NCBI RefSeq assembly: GCF_014649795.1
Contig: NZ_BMTS01000005.1
Span: 424,648-488,647 of the forward strand
DNA length: 64,000 bases
Source of the DNA: Streptomyces melanogenes
Lineage (GTDB): Bacteria; Actinomycetota; Actinomycetes; Streptomycetales; Streptomycetaceae
Direction: 5' to 3'
The notes below the pieces were generated by a model. The model saw nothing but the letters and a program-made list of their open reading frames with translations, was not told the origin of the DNA and made no database searches. The translations under genes and the position numbers were made by a program. Shown here one piece after another: positions 8,829 to 17,613 of this stretch (positions are counted from its first letter, which is position 1; each line of letters starts with the position of its first letter).

Positions 8829-9263
8829 ATGGGATCGGTGCGCAAGGCGAGTGCCTGGCTGGGACTTGTCGAGGACAACGACGACCGCTACTACGACGAC
8901 GAGTACACCGAGGAAGCCGGATCCGGCGAAGCCTGGGTGACGGACCCGCGCGTGCGGGTGGCCTCCGAGGCGGCCCAGGAGCAGGGCCGCCGGATCGCCA
9001 CGGTCACGCCCGACGGCTTCCGTGACGCGCGCGGCATCGGCGAGCTCTTCCGCGAGGGCGTCCCGGTCATCGTGAACCTCACGTCCATGGAGCCCGGCGA
9101 CGCCAAGCGCGTCGTGGACTTCGCGGCCGGCCTGACGTTCGGGCTGCGCGGCTCCATCGAGCGCGTGGCGACGAGGGTCTTCCTGCTGACCCCCGCCGAC
9201 ACCCAGATCGTCAGCGGCGAAGCCGCGGGCCGCGCCACCGGCGGCTTCTTCAATCAGAGCTGA
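8829..9263 (+). CDS. sepF: SepF-family cell division protein (SepF-like paralogue)
   Basis: A 144-residue SepF domain protein. The N-terminus [19 protein letters not shown] is an amphipathic segment (membrane anchor in SepF), followed by an acidic linker and the core '[52 protein letters not shown]' (in parts) and 'RVFLLTP'. SepF dimers tether FtsZ filaments to the membrane. The start has a GAGAGGAGG ribosome-binding site. The gene is not in a dcw cluster next to ftsZ, so it is one of the additional Streptomyces paralogues. By neighbourhood it corresponds to the one described as SflA, implicated in controlling Z-ring placement. A short repeat after the stop duplicates its last codons (see 9255-9330). 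Confidence 0.9.
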   Translation: MGSVRKASAWLGLVEDNDDRYYDDEYTEEAGSGEAWVTDPRVRVASEAAQEQGRRIATVTPDGFRDARGIGELFREGVPVIVNLTSMEPGDAKRVVDFAAGLTFGLRGSIERVATRVFLLTPADTQIVSGEAAGRATGGFFNQS

Positions 9264-9330
9264 GCCAGCGGTGGCGCCCGGCCGGGGGTCCGGGGGTTGC
9301 CCCCGGGAGACACAGCAACCAGAGCTGAGC
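9255..9330. repeat. Short GC-rich element flanked by an 11-bp direct repeat of the sepF 3' end
   Basis: CAGAGCTGAGC at 9255-9265 covers the last codons and stop of sepF and recurs exactly at 9320-9330. Between the copies lies a GC-rich segment with hairpin CCGGGGG-TTG-CCCCCGG (9290-9306), similar to small dispersed intergenic elements of Streptomyces. The layout resembles insertion with target duplication. The hairpin may also terminate sepF transcription toward the convergent dehydrogenase gene. Confidence 0.5.
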
Positions 9331-9356
9331 GGGGCGCTCACCGGCACGCCGCCGAC

Positions 9357-10544
9357 CTAGCGGAACGCGTCGAGTCCGGTGAGCGCCTTGCCCAGCACCA
9401 GCTGGTGCATCTCCACGGTGCCCTCATAGGTGAGCACCGACTCCAGATTGGTGGCGTGCCGCATCACGGGGTACTCCAGCGAGATCCCGTTGGCCCCGAG
9501 GATCGTGCGCGAGGTGCGGCAGATCTCGATGGCCTCCCGTACGTTGTTGAGCTTCCCGAAGCTGACCTGCTCCGGACGGAGCCTGCCCGCGTCCATGCGC
9601 AGGCCCAGGTGGTGGGCGAGCAGGACGCCCTTGTGCAGCTCCACCGCCATGTCGGCGAGCTTGGCCTGGGTGAGCTGGAAGCCGCCGATGGGCCTGCCGA
9701 ACTGCTCGCGGGTCTTCGCGTACTCCACCGCCGCCTCGAAGGAGGCCCGGGCCGCGCCCATCGCGCCCCAGACGATTCCGTACCGCGCGTGCGAGAGGCA
9801 GCTCAGCGGGCCCTTGAGCCCGGTGACCCCCGGCAGCACCGCGTCGGCGGGCAGCCGCACCTCGTCCATGACCAGCTCGCTGGTGACCGACGCCCGCAGC
9901 GACCACTTGTGCTTGATCTCGGGCGCCGAGAAGCCGGGGGTGTCGGTGGGGACGGCGAAGCCGCGGATCCCCTCGTCGGTCTGCGCCCAGACCACCGCGA
10001 CCCCGGCGACTGAGCCGTTGGTGATCCACATCTTGCGCCCGTTGAGCACCCAGTCGGTGCCGTCCTTCTTCGCGTACGTACGCATCCCGGCCGGGTCGGA
10101 GCCGTGGTCGGGCTCGGTGAGGCCGAAGCAGCCGATGGTCTCGCCGATCGCCATCGACGGCAGCCAGCGCTCCTTCTGCTCCTCGGACCCGTACTTCCAG
10201 ATCGCGTACATCGCGAGCGAGCCCTGGACCGAGACGAGGGAGCGGATGCCGGAGTCGGCGGCCTCCAGCTCCAGACAGGCCAGGCCGTACTGGACGGCGG
10301 TGGCGCCCGCGCAGCCGTAGCCGGTGAGCGACATCCCGAGCGCGCCCATGTCGCCGAGCTCCAGCGCGAGCTCGCGGACGGGCACCTGTCCGTCCTCGTA
10401 CCACTCGGCGATGTGCGGCAGGACCCGGTCGGCGGCCCAGGAGCGGACGGTGTCGCGGATGGCGAGGTCGTCGGCGCTCAGCAGGTCGTCGATCCCGAGG
10501 GGGTCGGCCGGGTCGAAGGGGGGCAGCTTGGCGGGTGCGGACAT
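9357..10544 (-). CDS. Acyl-CoA dehydrogenase, glutaryl-CoA dehydrogenase-like
   Basis: A 395-residue flavoenzyme of the acyl-CoA dehydrogenase superfamily. Segments such as 'ADSGIRSLVSVQGSLAMYAIW', 'GCFGLTEPDHGSDPAGM', 'NGRKMWITNG', 'KWSLRASVTSELVMDEV', 'ARYGIVWG' and 'NLESVLTYEGTVEMH' closely follow human and bacterial glutaryl-CoA dehydrogenase. The catalytic base Glu is the E of YEGT. It would convert glutaryl-CoA to crotonyl-CoA and CO2 (lysine/tryptophan catabolism), feeding electrons to ETF. Close relatives act on other acyl-CoAs, so substrate specificity is inferred. It is monocistronic. A large dyad lies 38 bases upstream of the ATG, suggesting a local regulator. Confidence 0.9.
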   Translation of the reverse strand: MSAPAKLPPFDPADPLGIDDLLSADDLAIRDTVRSWAADRVLPHIAEWYEDGQVPVRELALELGDMGALGMSLTGYGCAGATAVQYGLACLELEAADSGIRSLVSVQGSLAMYAIWKYGSEEQKERWLPSMAIGETIGCFGLTEPDHGSDPAGMRTYAKKDGTDWVLNGRKMWITNGSVAGVAVVWAQTDEGIRGFAVPTDTPGFSAPEIKHKWSLRASVTSELVMDEVRLPADAVLPGVTGLKGPLSCLSHARYGIVWGAMGAARASFEAAVEYAKTREQFGRPIGGFQLTQAKLADMAVELHKGVLLAHHLGLRMDAGRLRPEQVSFGKLNNVREAIEICRTSRTILGANGISLEYPVMRHATNLESVLTYEGTVEMHQLVLGKALTGLDAFR

Positions 10545-10581
10545 GAGGATGCCTCCGGCGTCCCTGGGAACCTGTGCGGCT

Positions 10582-10612
10582 CAGCTAAAACTAGCAGTGG
10601 TAGTTATTGCTG
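10582..10612 (-). promoter_or_regulatory. Dyad operator candidate upstream of the acyl-CoA dehydrogenase gene
   Basis: Nested inverted repeats share one centre at 10597: AACTA (10589-10593) with TAGTT (10601-10605), and CAGC (10582-10585) with GCTG (10609-10612). The layout is that of TetR-type operators controlling fatty-acid and acyl-CoA genes. The site is 38-68 bases from the ATG at 10544, in the core promoter position. Confidence 0.45.
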
Positions 10613-10678
10613 ACCGCTGACGTTACGGCTCAGTGTGCCGCGCGTCCAGACCCGCCCGGCCGTGCGGGTCCCGCCGGC

Positions 10679-12337
10679 TCAGTGGCCGCCGGGCCCGGAT
10701 CCCGCCGCCTCGGCGGCCGGGACGCCCGCCGCCGCGGGGACCCTGAGGTGCGGCTCGGTCCGCTGCTCGGGCAGCCCGGGCGCGGGCTCGCCGTACGGCG
10801 CCCCGCACTCCATCACCCGGGGCAGCCGCAGCGCGGCCAGCGCGCCGAGCACCAGCAGGCCCGCGCTGACCAGCAGCGTCACATGCAGGCCGTGGACGAA
10901 GGAGTGCCGCGCGGCGCTGCGCAGGGCCGCGCCCGCCGGGCCGCCGAGGCGGTCGGCGAGGTCATAGGCCTCGCCCAGGGAGTTGGCCGCGCCGGCCGAG
11001 GCCTCGTCCGGGACGCCGGGGACCGAGGCGACGCCGGGGGCGTAGGCCGCGTTCATCACGCTGCCGAGCAGGGCGATGCCCATGCCGGCGCCGAGCTGGT
11101 AGGAGGTCTCGCCGATCGCGGCGGCCCCGCCCGCGCAGTCGGCGGGCGCCTCGCTCAGCATCGATTCGTACGCCCCGAAGAGCGTGGTCTGGAGGCCGAA
11201 GCCGAGGACTATGAAGGCGCTGGTGAGCAGCAGCGGCCGGTCGTGCTGGCCCATCAGGACGAGCAGCAGCACGGCGGCGGCGGTCAGCGCGAAGCCGCAG
11301 CCGACCATGGTGCGCGGGCCGAGGCGGCGCAGGGTGTACGAGCCGGTGGCGCCCGCGGCCATCGCGGCGAAGGTGAGCGGCAGCAGCCGCAGACCGGTCT
11401 CCAGCGGGCTGAGCCCGAGGACCAGCTGGAGGTACTGGACGGCTATGAGCTCCAGGCCGACCAGCGCCAGCATGGCCAGGACGATGCACCCCACCGAGGT
11501 GGAGAAGGTGGGCCGGGCGAACATCCGCATGTCGATCAGCGGATGGCGGCGCCGCTTCTGGCGCCGTACGAACAGGACGATCAGGGCGGTGCCGACGCAC
11601 AGCGGCACCAGGGTGAGCGGGTCGAACAGCCCGTGGCCGGCACCCAGCCGCTTCACGCCGAGGACCAGCGTGATCACTCCGGCGGCGGCGGTCAGCGCGC
11701 CGAGCACGTCCCACGGCCCGTCGGCGCCGCCCTTCGACTCGGGCAGCAGCCTGCGGCCCAGCGGGAGTATCAGCGCCATCAGCGGGATGTTGATCAGGAA
11801 GACCGAGCCCCACCAGAAGTGCTGGACGAGGAAGCCGCCGAGCACCGGTCCGGTGGCGGCGCCTATCGCCGCGGTGGCGGTCCACACGCCGATGGCGGTG
11901 GCGCGTTCCCGACGGTCCGGGAAGACCGCGCGGAGGATGGAGAGCGTGGCGGGCATGATCATCGCGCCGCCGACGCCGAGCAGCGCGCGGGCCACGATCA
12001 GCAGCTCGGCCGACCCGGCCAGGGCCGCCACGGCGGACGCCAGGCCGAAGATCCCGTAACCGAGCAGCAGCACCCGGCGGCGGCCGACGCGGTCGCCGAG
12101 GGTGCCGAAGAGGATGAGGAGAGCGGCGCAGACCAGCGGGTAGGCATCGACGATCCACAGCAGCGCGGTGGCGCTGGGGCGCAGGTCCTCGGTGACCGAG
12201 GGGACGGCGACGTGCAGGACCGTCGCGTCCAGCGCGACGAGCAGCAGACTCACACAGAGGACGACGAGGACGACCCAGCGGTTGGCACCGCCGGCGGTCG
12301 CACGCGCGCGTGCGGCGTCCGTCGTCGTTCCTGCCAT
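10679..12337 (-). CDS. MFS transporter, DHA2 (EmrB/QacA) drug-efflux type
   Basis: A 552-residue membrane protein with about 14 hydrophobic helices. Motif A is GTLGDRVGRRRVLL after helix 2, motif C is GPVLGGFLVQHFWW, and helix 1 has 'LLLVALDATVLHVAVPSV', with the Asp typical of QacA/EmrB exporters. It is expected to export hydrophobic or cationic drugs by proton antiport. The start ATG at 12337 has a strong AGGAGG ribosome-binding site; a longer open frame exists but lacks one. The C-terminus after the last helix is a Pro/Ala-rich tail. No intact regulator is adjacent, although such pumps usually have a TetR or MarR gene beside them (see 12338-12863). Confidence 0.92.
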   Translation of the reverse strand: MAGTTTDAARARATAGGANRWVVLVVLCVSLLLVALDATVLHVAVPSVTEDLRPSATALLWIVDAYPLVCAALLILFGTLGDRVGRRRVLLLGYGIFGLASAVAALAGSAELLIVARALLGVGGAMIMPATLSILRAVFPDRRERATAIGVWTATAAIGAATGPVLGGFLVQHFWWGSVFLINIPLMALILPLGRRLLPESKGGADGPWDVLGALTAAAGVITLVLGVKRLGAGHGLFDPLTLVPLCVGTALIVLFVRRQKRRRHPLIDMRMFARPTFSTSVGCIVLAMLALVGLELIAVQYLQLVLGLSPLETGLRLLPLTFAAMAAGATGSYTLRRLGPRTMVGCGFALTAAAVLLLVLMGQHDRPLLLTSAFIVLGFGLQTTLFGAYESMLSEAPADCAGGAAAIGETSYQLGAGMGIALLGSVMNAAYAPGVASVPGVPDEASAGAANSLGEAYDLADRLGGPAGAALRSAARHSFVHGLHVTLLVSAGLLVLGALAALRLPRVMECGAPYGEPAPGLPEQRTEPHLRVPAAAGVPAAEAAGSGPGGH

Positions 12338-12863
12338 GTGTGTACCTCCTGTACGGCGGCCCCTGCCGGGGTCCCGGGACGCGCCGGCCTCGCGGTGGCG
12401 CGTCGTCCCCCGCTCTCGGCGGACCCTGGACCTGCGGAGGTCTGGGTGGGCCCGGCATCGACGAGCGAGTGATTCGTCAGCGTACGCGAGTTCCAGCCAG
12501 CGGCACGTGGTACACCTCTCACCCCTTTGGGCGCACCCTGTGGCGTGCGCCACATCGAACGAAGTGTGCACGCCGTCCCCCCTGGGGATTAATGATCTTG
12601 GCACGCCGTGTCGGTGAATCCTGGCACCCGGTGCCAGGCCTGGTGACTGAACGATGAATTCCGACCCGCTTCCCGGAGAATCCGTTCAGTGGATTCAAAG
12701 AGCCGTTCCCGAGCGGCCCGCGGCGGAATAGATTCCAAGGTCATCCACGTATTTCCCGGGGCCGGGAATAAACCGTGACGTGAGACATACTCCACATCAC
12801 ATCGTCATCACAAACCCGCCGGATCGGCCTGGGCCCTCACTCACTCGCTGTAACGTCGATTGA
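12338..12863. other. 526-base divergent intergenic region with palindrome and possible regulator remnant
   Basis: No intact gene. A perfect 9-bp inverted repeat CCTGGCACC-C-GGTGCCAGG lies at 12620-12638 and looks like an operator. On the minus strand 12589-12795 encodes a short frame containing 'ARERLFESTERILREAG', which resembles the first helix of TetR regulators but has no helix-turn-helix after it. Just before the PAP2 start, TAACGT (12851-12856) precedes the GTG by 7 bases, compatible with a leaderless transcript. Confidence 0.35.
12620..12638. promoter_or_regulatory. Perfect 9-bp inverted repeat, operator candidate
   Basis: CCTGGCACC and GGTGCCAGG are separated by one base in the region between the MFS exporter and the PAP2 gene. 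The 1-base spacer makes a stable RNA hairpin unlikely, so a dimeric DNA-binding protein site is the better reading. The cognate regulator is unknown. Confidence 0.4.
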
Positions 12864-13862
12864 GTGCGTACCGACCGAATCTTCGCCCGTCTGGACCGGG
12901 AGCCCGAGCCGCCGAAGATAGCGATCCCGCGGATGAGCCGTCATCGCGTGATCCTCTTCAGCGCGACGATGGCGTTCTACGTCGCCATCGTCGTCGCCGT
13001 GCTCGCCTCGTCCTGGCTCGTCGAGCTGGACTGGAAGGTCATGCTGTTCCGGCCCTACGAGCAGTGGCCGCAGATGCACGCCTTCCTCGACTACTTCGTG
13101 GTCCTGGGCCAGCGCGGCCCGACGGCGGTGATGGTCGCGGCCTGGCTGGGCTGGCGATCCTGGCGGCAGCACACCCTGCGCCCGCTGCTCGCGCTGGGCG
13201 CCTCGCTGCTGCTCCTGAACATCACGGTCGGCGCGGTCAAGCTGGGCCTGGGCCGCCTCGGCCCGCACTACGCGACGGAGATCGGCTCGGCCGAACTGTT
13301 CGCGGGCGGCGACATATTCCCCTCAGGCCACACCGCCAACGCGGTCGTGACCTGGGGCATCCTCGCCTATCTGGCCACCACTCCGCGGGCCCGGCGCTGG
13401 CTGTCGGTCATCTCGGCCGTGGTCGCCCTGGGCGTCGGCGCCACCACCGTCTACCTCGGCACCCACTGGGTGAGCGACGTGCTCCTCGGCTGGGCGGCCG
13501 GGCTGCTGATCCTGCTGGCGCTGCCCTGGTGCGAGCCGCTGATCGCGCGCGCCGAGGCGCTGGTCTTCGCGCTGCGGGCCAAGTGGCGCGCACGCGGAAC
13601 CGCCGCTCCGGCACTGCCCGTTCCGGCCGGTGCGCTGCCCGGCGTGTTCGCCCAGCGCACCGCGAGCGAGGACGACGCCCCCGTGCGCGAGCCGGTGGGC
13701 GCGGCCAGTGGCGGGCGCACCGCCGGGGCCCGCGGCGCCGCCCGCCCGCCGGGCGCCGGTCCCCGCCCCGAGCGCCCGCCGGTGCCCCCGGCGGCCAGCA
13801 GGCGCCCGCAGCACCCCGAGCGCGCCCCGCGCCCGGCGCCGGCCCGCCCCCTCGGCGGCTGA
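12864..13862 (+). CDS. PAP2-family membrane phosphatase
   Basis: A 332-residue integral membrane protein with about five or six helices. The phosphatidic-acid phosphatase signature is present in order: a degenerate first motif 'KLGLGRLGP', second motif 'FPSGHTAN' (catalytic PSGH) and third motif 'GTHWVSDVLLG' (H...D). Such enzymes dephosphorylate lipid phosphates or undecaprenyl pyrophosphate on the outer membrane face. After residue 235 or so the protein becomes a Pro/Ala/Arg-rich disordered tail of about 95 residues, unusual for the family core. The start is a GTG with no strong ribosome-binding site, compatible with leaderless expression. A terminator follows at 13913-13949. Confidence 0.88.
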   Translation: MRTDRIFARLDREPEPPKIAIPRMSRHRVILFSATMAFYVAIVVAVLASSWLVELDWKVMLFRPYEQWPQMHAFLDYFVVLGQRGPTAVMVAAWLGWRSWRQHTLRPLLALGASLLLLNITVGAVKLGLGRLGPHYATEIGSAELFAGGDIFPSGHTANAVVTWGILAYLATTPRARRWLSVISAVVALGVGATTVYLGTHWVSDVLLGWAAGLLILLALPWCEPLIARAEALVFALRAKWRARGTAAPALPVPAGALPGVFAQRTASEDDAPVREPVGAASGGRTAGARGAARPPGAGPRPERPPVPPAASRRPQHPERAPRPAPARPLGG

Positions 13863-13912
13863 CGCCCTCCAGGCAGCGGGGAACGGTACGCACAACCACC
13901 CCCGCAGGGCGA

Positions 13913-13949
13913 AGGCCCCGGGCGCTCCACTCGGAGCGGCCGGGGCCTT
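13913..13949. terminator. Hairpin between convergent PAP2 and I78 genes
   Basis: Inverted repeat AAGGCCCCGG (13913-13922) with CCGGGGCCTT (13940-13949), with an inner CGCTCC/GGAGCG pairing extending the stem. It is placed between two convergent genes, so it probably acts as a bidirectional terminator. The U-tract is weak, as is common in Streptomyces. Confidence 0.65.
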
Positions 13950-13968
13950 CGTCGTACGGGAACGCGGT

Positions 13969-14193
13969 TCAGCCGCGCCAGCAGCGGATCACCGTGCCGT
14001 CGGCCACCTCGAAGTTCAGCCGCCCTTCCAGGTACTCCATGGTGATGATCGAGCCGGGGGCGAGCGACCTCACGGTGGTCCAGCCACGCGCGCGTGCCAG
14101 CCGCTCGGCGGCCTCGCCGGCCAGTCCCACATAGGAGTCGGGGGCGTCGTCGGGCTGTGCGGAGGGGGTCGGTATGGGTGCCATGCCAGCCAC
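13969..14193 (-). CDS. Small protein of the I78 peptidase-inhibitor family
   Basis: A 74-residue protein ending '...GSIITMEYLEGRLNFEVADGTVIRCWRG'. The 'YVGLAGEAAERLARARGWTTV' and '(M)EYLEGRLN..VADG.V..CW.G' patterns match the I78 (potato-inhibitor-like, Elastase inhibitor AFLEI/Flei) family. There is no signal peptide, so an intracellular inhibitor is implied. A shorter start at MAPIPTPS (14184) is possible. Target protease unknown. Confidence 0.7.
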   Translation of the reverse strand: MAGMAPIPTPSAQPDDAPDSYVGLAGEAAERLARARGWTTVRSLAPGSIITMEYLEGRLNFEVADGTVIRCWRG

Positions 14194-14647
14194 CGTAGGC
14201 GCCCCGGGGCGGTGACGGAAGCCGGGGCCCCTGCCCTGCCGCTGTCCGCACCACGTCCCCCGCCGGTCACACTTGTGTCACAGGATCATGAGCGGTGTTT
14301 ACCTCGAACTTGGTCACTCGTACGGGGAGTTCCGGACAGGCCACCCGGAAATCGCTCAGCCGCCGACGGGCCGTTCGGAGCCCTTTAGGAATTCCCCGTG
14401 GAGCGCCTCCGAAACGCCCGCCGGAATTTCTCTCGCCGCCCCCCGCGTGGGAAATTGACGGCCCATAGGGAATTCACGGCATCCTTACACGATCCGCACC
14501 GACGACGGTTCCGCTTCGTCGTCGGCTGCGTCCGGCGCGTTGGCTCGTATGCGCCTATCCCGGTCGGGTACGCACCCTGTCGGACCGGGTACCAGCGCGA
14601 GCATCATGGCTACCGGCCTGATGCCTGACACCTGAGTGGGGGCGGCG
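14194..14647. other. Intergenic region upstream of ctaD
   Basis: About 450 bases, with relatively AT-rich patches near 14380-14490. No gene is supported on either strand. It should hold promoters for the I78 gene (leftward) and ctaD (rightward). A TTGACG at 14455-14460 is a -35 candidate, but no convincing -10 was found. Confidence 0.3.
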
Positions 14648-16354
14648 ATGGGTACGGAGACGGCGACCGCGGAAGCGGGACCACACGAGGCCCGGCAGTC
14701 GGGCCGGGTGATCGTGGACTGGCTGACCACCACAGACCACAAGAAAATCGGGCATCTCTATCTGATCACGTCGTTCGTGTTCTTCCTGATCGCCGGGCTG
14801 ATGGCCATGTTCATGCGGGCCGAGCTGGCCCGCCCGGGCCTGCAGATCATGTCGAACAACGAGTTCAACCAGATGTTCACCATGCACGGCACGATCATGC
14901 TGCTGCTCTTCGCCACCCCCACCTTCGCGGGCTTCGCCAACGAGATCATGCCGCTCCAGATCGGCGCCCCCGACGTGGCGTTCCCCCGGCTCAACATGCT
15001 GGCGTACTGGCTGTTCCTGTTCGGCGGCCTCATCGTCCTCGGCTCGCTGCTGGTGCCCGGGGGCCCCGCCGCCTTCGGCTGGTTCGCCTACGCGCCGCTC
15101 AACTCCGCGACCCGCTCCCCCGGCATCGGCGCCGACCTGTGGATCATGGGGCTCGCGCTCTCCGGGTTCGGGACGATCCTGGGCGCGGTGAACTTCCTGA
15201 CCACCATCATCGGGATGCGCGCCCCCGGCATGACGATGTTCCGGATGCCGATCTTCACCTGGAACGTGCTGTTCACCTCGATCCTGGTGCTGCTCGCCTT
15301 CCCGGTGCTGGCGGCGGCACTGCTGGTCCTGGAGGCGGACCGCAGGTTCGGATCGGTGGTCTTCGAACCCCAGTGGGGAGGCGCGCTGCTGTGGCAGCAC
15401 CTCTTCTGGTTCTTCGGCCATCCCGAGGTCTACATCATCGCGCTGCCGTTCTTCGGCATCATCACGGAGATCATCCCGGTCTTCGCGCGCAAGCCGATCT
15501 TCGGCTATCTCACGCTGGTCGGCGCCACCATGTGCATCACCGGTCTGTCGATCGTGGTGTGGGCGCACCACATGTTCGCCACCGGCGCGGTGCTGCTGCC
15601 GTTCTTCTCCTTCATGTCGTTCCTGATCGCGGTGCCGACGGGGGTGAAGTTCTTCAACTGGACGGGCACGATGCTGCGCGGCTCGCTCAGCTTCGAGACA
15701 CCGATGCTCTGGGCCGTGGGCTTCCTGATCAGCTTCCTCTTCGGCGGCCTCACCGGCGTCATCCTCGCCTCGCCGCCGCTCGACTTCCACGTCACCGACT
15801 CGTACTTCGTGGTGGCCCACTTCCACTACGTCGTCTTCGGCACGGTCGTCTTCGCCACCTTCGGCGGCTTCTACTTCTGGTGGCCCAAGTTCACCGGAAA
15901 GATGCTCGACGAACGGCTGGGGAAGATCCACTTCTGGACGCTCTTCGTCGGCTTCCACACCACGTTCCTGGTCCAGCACTGGCTGGGCGCCGAGGGCATG
16001 CCCCGCCGGTACGCGGACTATCTGGCCGCCGACGGCTTCACCGCCCTCAACACCATCTCCTCCATCGGCGCCTTCCTGCTCGGCATGTCCACGCTCCCGT
16101 TCCTCTACAACGTCTGGAAGACGTCGAAGTACGGGACGAAGGTGGAGGTGGACGACCCCTGGGGGTTCGGGCGCTCGCTGGAGTGGGCGACCTCCTGCCC
16201 GCCGCCGCGCCACAACTTCACCACGATCCCGCGCATCCGCACCGAGTCGCCCGCCTTCGACCTGCACCACCCGGAGTTCGCGCCGTTCCGCGACGACCTG
16301 GCACCGGCAGAGCCGAAGGAGAAGGAGCCGGAGGCCGAGGCTCAGGGCCGGTAG
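14648..16354 (+). CDS. ctaD: Cytochrome c oxidase subunit I (aa3 type), stand-alone copy
   Basis: A 568-residue, 12-helix haem-copper oxidase subunit I. All key ligands are visible: low-spin haem His in 'FTMHGTIM', CuB His and cross-linked Tyr in 'FFGHPEVY', CuB His pair in '[10 protein letters not shown]', and the two haem-proximal His in '[10 protein letters not shown]'. The D-channel asparagines are in '[19 protein letters not shown]' and the K-channel Lys in 'PTGVKFFNW'. Catalysis and proton pumping should therefore be intact. The ATG at 14648 follows GGGGG; a GTG 12 bases upstream is an alternative. No subunit II, III or IV genes are adjacent, so it must assemble with subunits encoded in the main qcr-cta locus. 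Its 3' end overlaps the convergent binding-protein gene by 13 bases. Confidence 0.95.
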   Translation: MGTETATAEAGPHEARQSGRVIVDWLTTTDHKKIGHLYLITSFVFFLIAGLMAMFMRAELARPGLQIMSNNEFNQMFTMHGTIMLLLFATPTFAGFANEIMPLQIGAPDVAFPRLNMLAYWLFLFGGLIVLGSLLVPGGPAAFGWFAYAPLNSATRSPGIGADLWIMGLALSGFGTILGAVNFLTTIIGMRAPGMTMFRMPIFTWNVLFTSILVLLAFPVLAAALLVLEADRRFGSVVFEPQWGGALLWQHLFWFFGHPEVYIIALPFFGIITEIIPVFARKPIFGYLTLVGATMCITGLSIVVWAHHMFATGAVLLPFFSFMSFLIAVPTGVKFFNWTGTMLRGSLSFETPMLWAVGFLISFLFGGLTGVILASPPLDFHVTDSYFVVAHFHYVVFGTVVFATFGGFYFWWPKFTGKMLDERLGKIHFWTLFVGFHTTFLVQHWLGAEGMPRRYADYLAADGFTALNTISSIGAFLLGMSTLPFLYNVWKTSKYGTKVEVDDPWGFGRSLEWATSCPPPRHNFTTIPRIRTESPAFDLHHPEFAPFRDDLAPAEPKEKEPEAEAQGR

Positions 16355-17613
16355 GCGAGCTGGGGCACGGTGAAGCAGTTGGCGTTCATCTCGCCCTGGG
16401 TCACCCACCCCTTGCCGTCCTGCCAGCGGGCCACCGACAGACAGGTGCGGCGCTCCTTCGGCGGCCGGTCCAGGTGCTCGTACGAGACGGGGAGCAGCAG
16501 CCCGTGCGCGGTGTACGGCTCGGTCCGGTTGACGAAACCCTCCACGCACGCGCGCGTCAGCGCGTTCGCCGGGCAGGACCGGGCGGCGTCGGTGAACCAC
16601 ATCGCCGCCGCCCACCCCTCCAGTTGCCACTGCGAGAGCGGCTTCTCCTTCATCGCCGCCCGGAACGCCCGTACCTCCGGCTGGTCCTTCTCCTCGTAGT
16701 TGCGCGAGGAGCCGGTCACCCACAGGGCGTTGCGGCAGCGCGGGGCGTCCCGGTAGTCGTCGGGCACCGCCGCGTTCCAGTTCTGCACATTGGTGACCTT
16801 GGCGGTGACCTTCGCCCCCAGCGCGTCCATCGCCTCGCACAGTTGCACGTTGCCGTGCGTGTCCAGCGCGTCGAAGACGAGGTCGGCGCCGCGGGCCTTC
16901 AGATCGGCGGCGACCGCGCGGAAGTTCGGCAGCACGAAGTCGACCTGCTCGCCGACCACGTCGTACCCCTCGGCCTTCAGCCCGGCGGTCACCAGACGGG
17001 CGTACGCGGCGGAGGCGGCCTGGTTGTAGGAGACGACGGCGGCCGTGCGGGCGCCCTGCTCGTGCTTGAAGTAGCGGTAGACCTCGGTGCCTCCGTAGAG
17101 GCTGCCGCCCCAGCCGGGGGTGCCGTCGCGCGGGGCGTCGCTGCCGTAGATCCCGTAGAGGTGCGGATAGGTGTCGTAGGCCGCGCCGATGGGCTGGCCG
17201 CCGATGTCGGGGACGCCCTGGGCGGAGACCTCGGGGGCGCCCGCGTAGTCGAGCGCGGTGGTCGCCACCAGCGCGAACACCTTCTTCTCGGTCACCAGCC
17301 GGTGCACGCACTCGGTGTTGCCGACCCCGCTGCCCCCGTCGTCGCAGGTGAGCACCTCCACCTTGCGCCCGGCGAGGCCGCCTTGGGCGTTGAGCGCGTC
17401 GAAGTAGGCGCGGGCGCCGTCGCGCGGCCCGGTGAACGCGGCGCCGCCGACCGGGCTGGTCTCGCCGGCGATGATGCCGATCCGGACGGGCCCGGCGCCC
17501 GACGCGGTCGGTCCGCCCTCGAAGTCCCGCTCGGGCACCCGGCTGCCGCAGCCGGCGCCCAGCAGGAGCAGCGCCGTCAGCAGCAGGCCTTCAGCAGCCC
17601 GGCGCGGCCGCAT
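16342..17613 (-). CDS. Branched-chain amino acid-type ABC transporter substrate-binding lipoprotein (LivK-like)
   Basis: A 423-residue family 5/6 periplasmic-binding protein. The signal peptide [22 protein letters not shown] ends in a lipobox with Cys22. The mature domain begins '[44 protein letters not shown]' (in parts) and contains two Cys-rich loops typical of Streptomyces members. It lies divergently from the fused LivHMG/LivF genes at 18612-21756, which presumably provide its permease and ATPases. Its start overlaps the end of the upstream lipoprotein gene by 23 bases, so the two are co-transcribed. Ligand unknown; members bind amino acids, amides or aromatic compounds. Confidence 0.88.
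   Translation of the reverse strand: MRPRRAAEGLLLTALLLLGAGCGSRVPERDFEGGPTASGAGPVRIGIIAGETSPVGGAAFTGPRDGARAYFDALNAQGGLAGRKVEVLTCDDGGSGVGNTECVHRLVTEKKVFALVATTALDYAGAPEVSAQGVPDIGGQPIGAAYDTYPHLYGIYGSDAPRDGTPGWGGSLYGGTEVYRYFKHEQGARTAAVVSYNQAASAAYARLVTAGLKAEGYDVVGEQVDFVLPNFRAVAADLKARGADLVFDALDTHGNVQLCEAMDALGAKVTAKVTNVQNWNAAVPDDYRDAPRCRNALWVTGSSRNYEEKDQPEVRAFRAAMKEKPLSQWQLEGWAAAMWFTDAARSCPANALTRACVEGFVNRTEPYTAHGLLLPVSYEHLDRPPKERRTCLSVARWQDGKGWVTQGEMNANCFTVPQLAYRP

Noticed and set aside
12589..12795. Genuine small TetR-like gene
   Set aside because: Only one helix-like segment matches. The frame stops before any helix-turn-helix, so it is kept as a weak remnant hypothesis and not listed as a gene.
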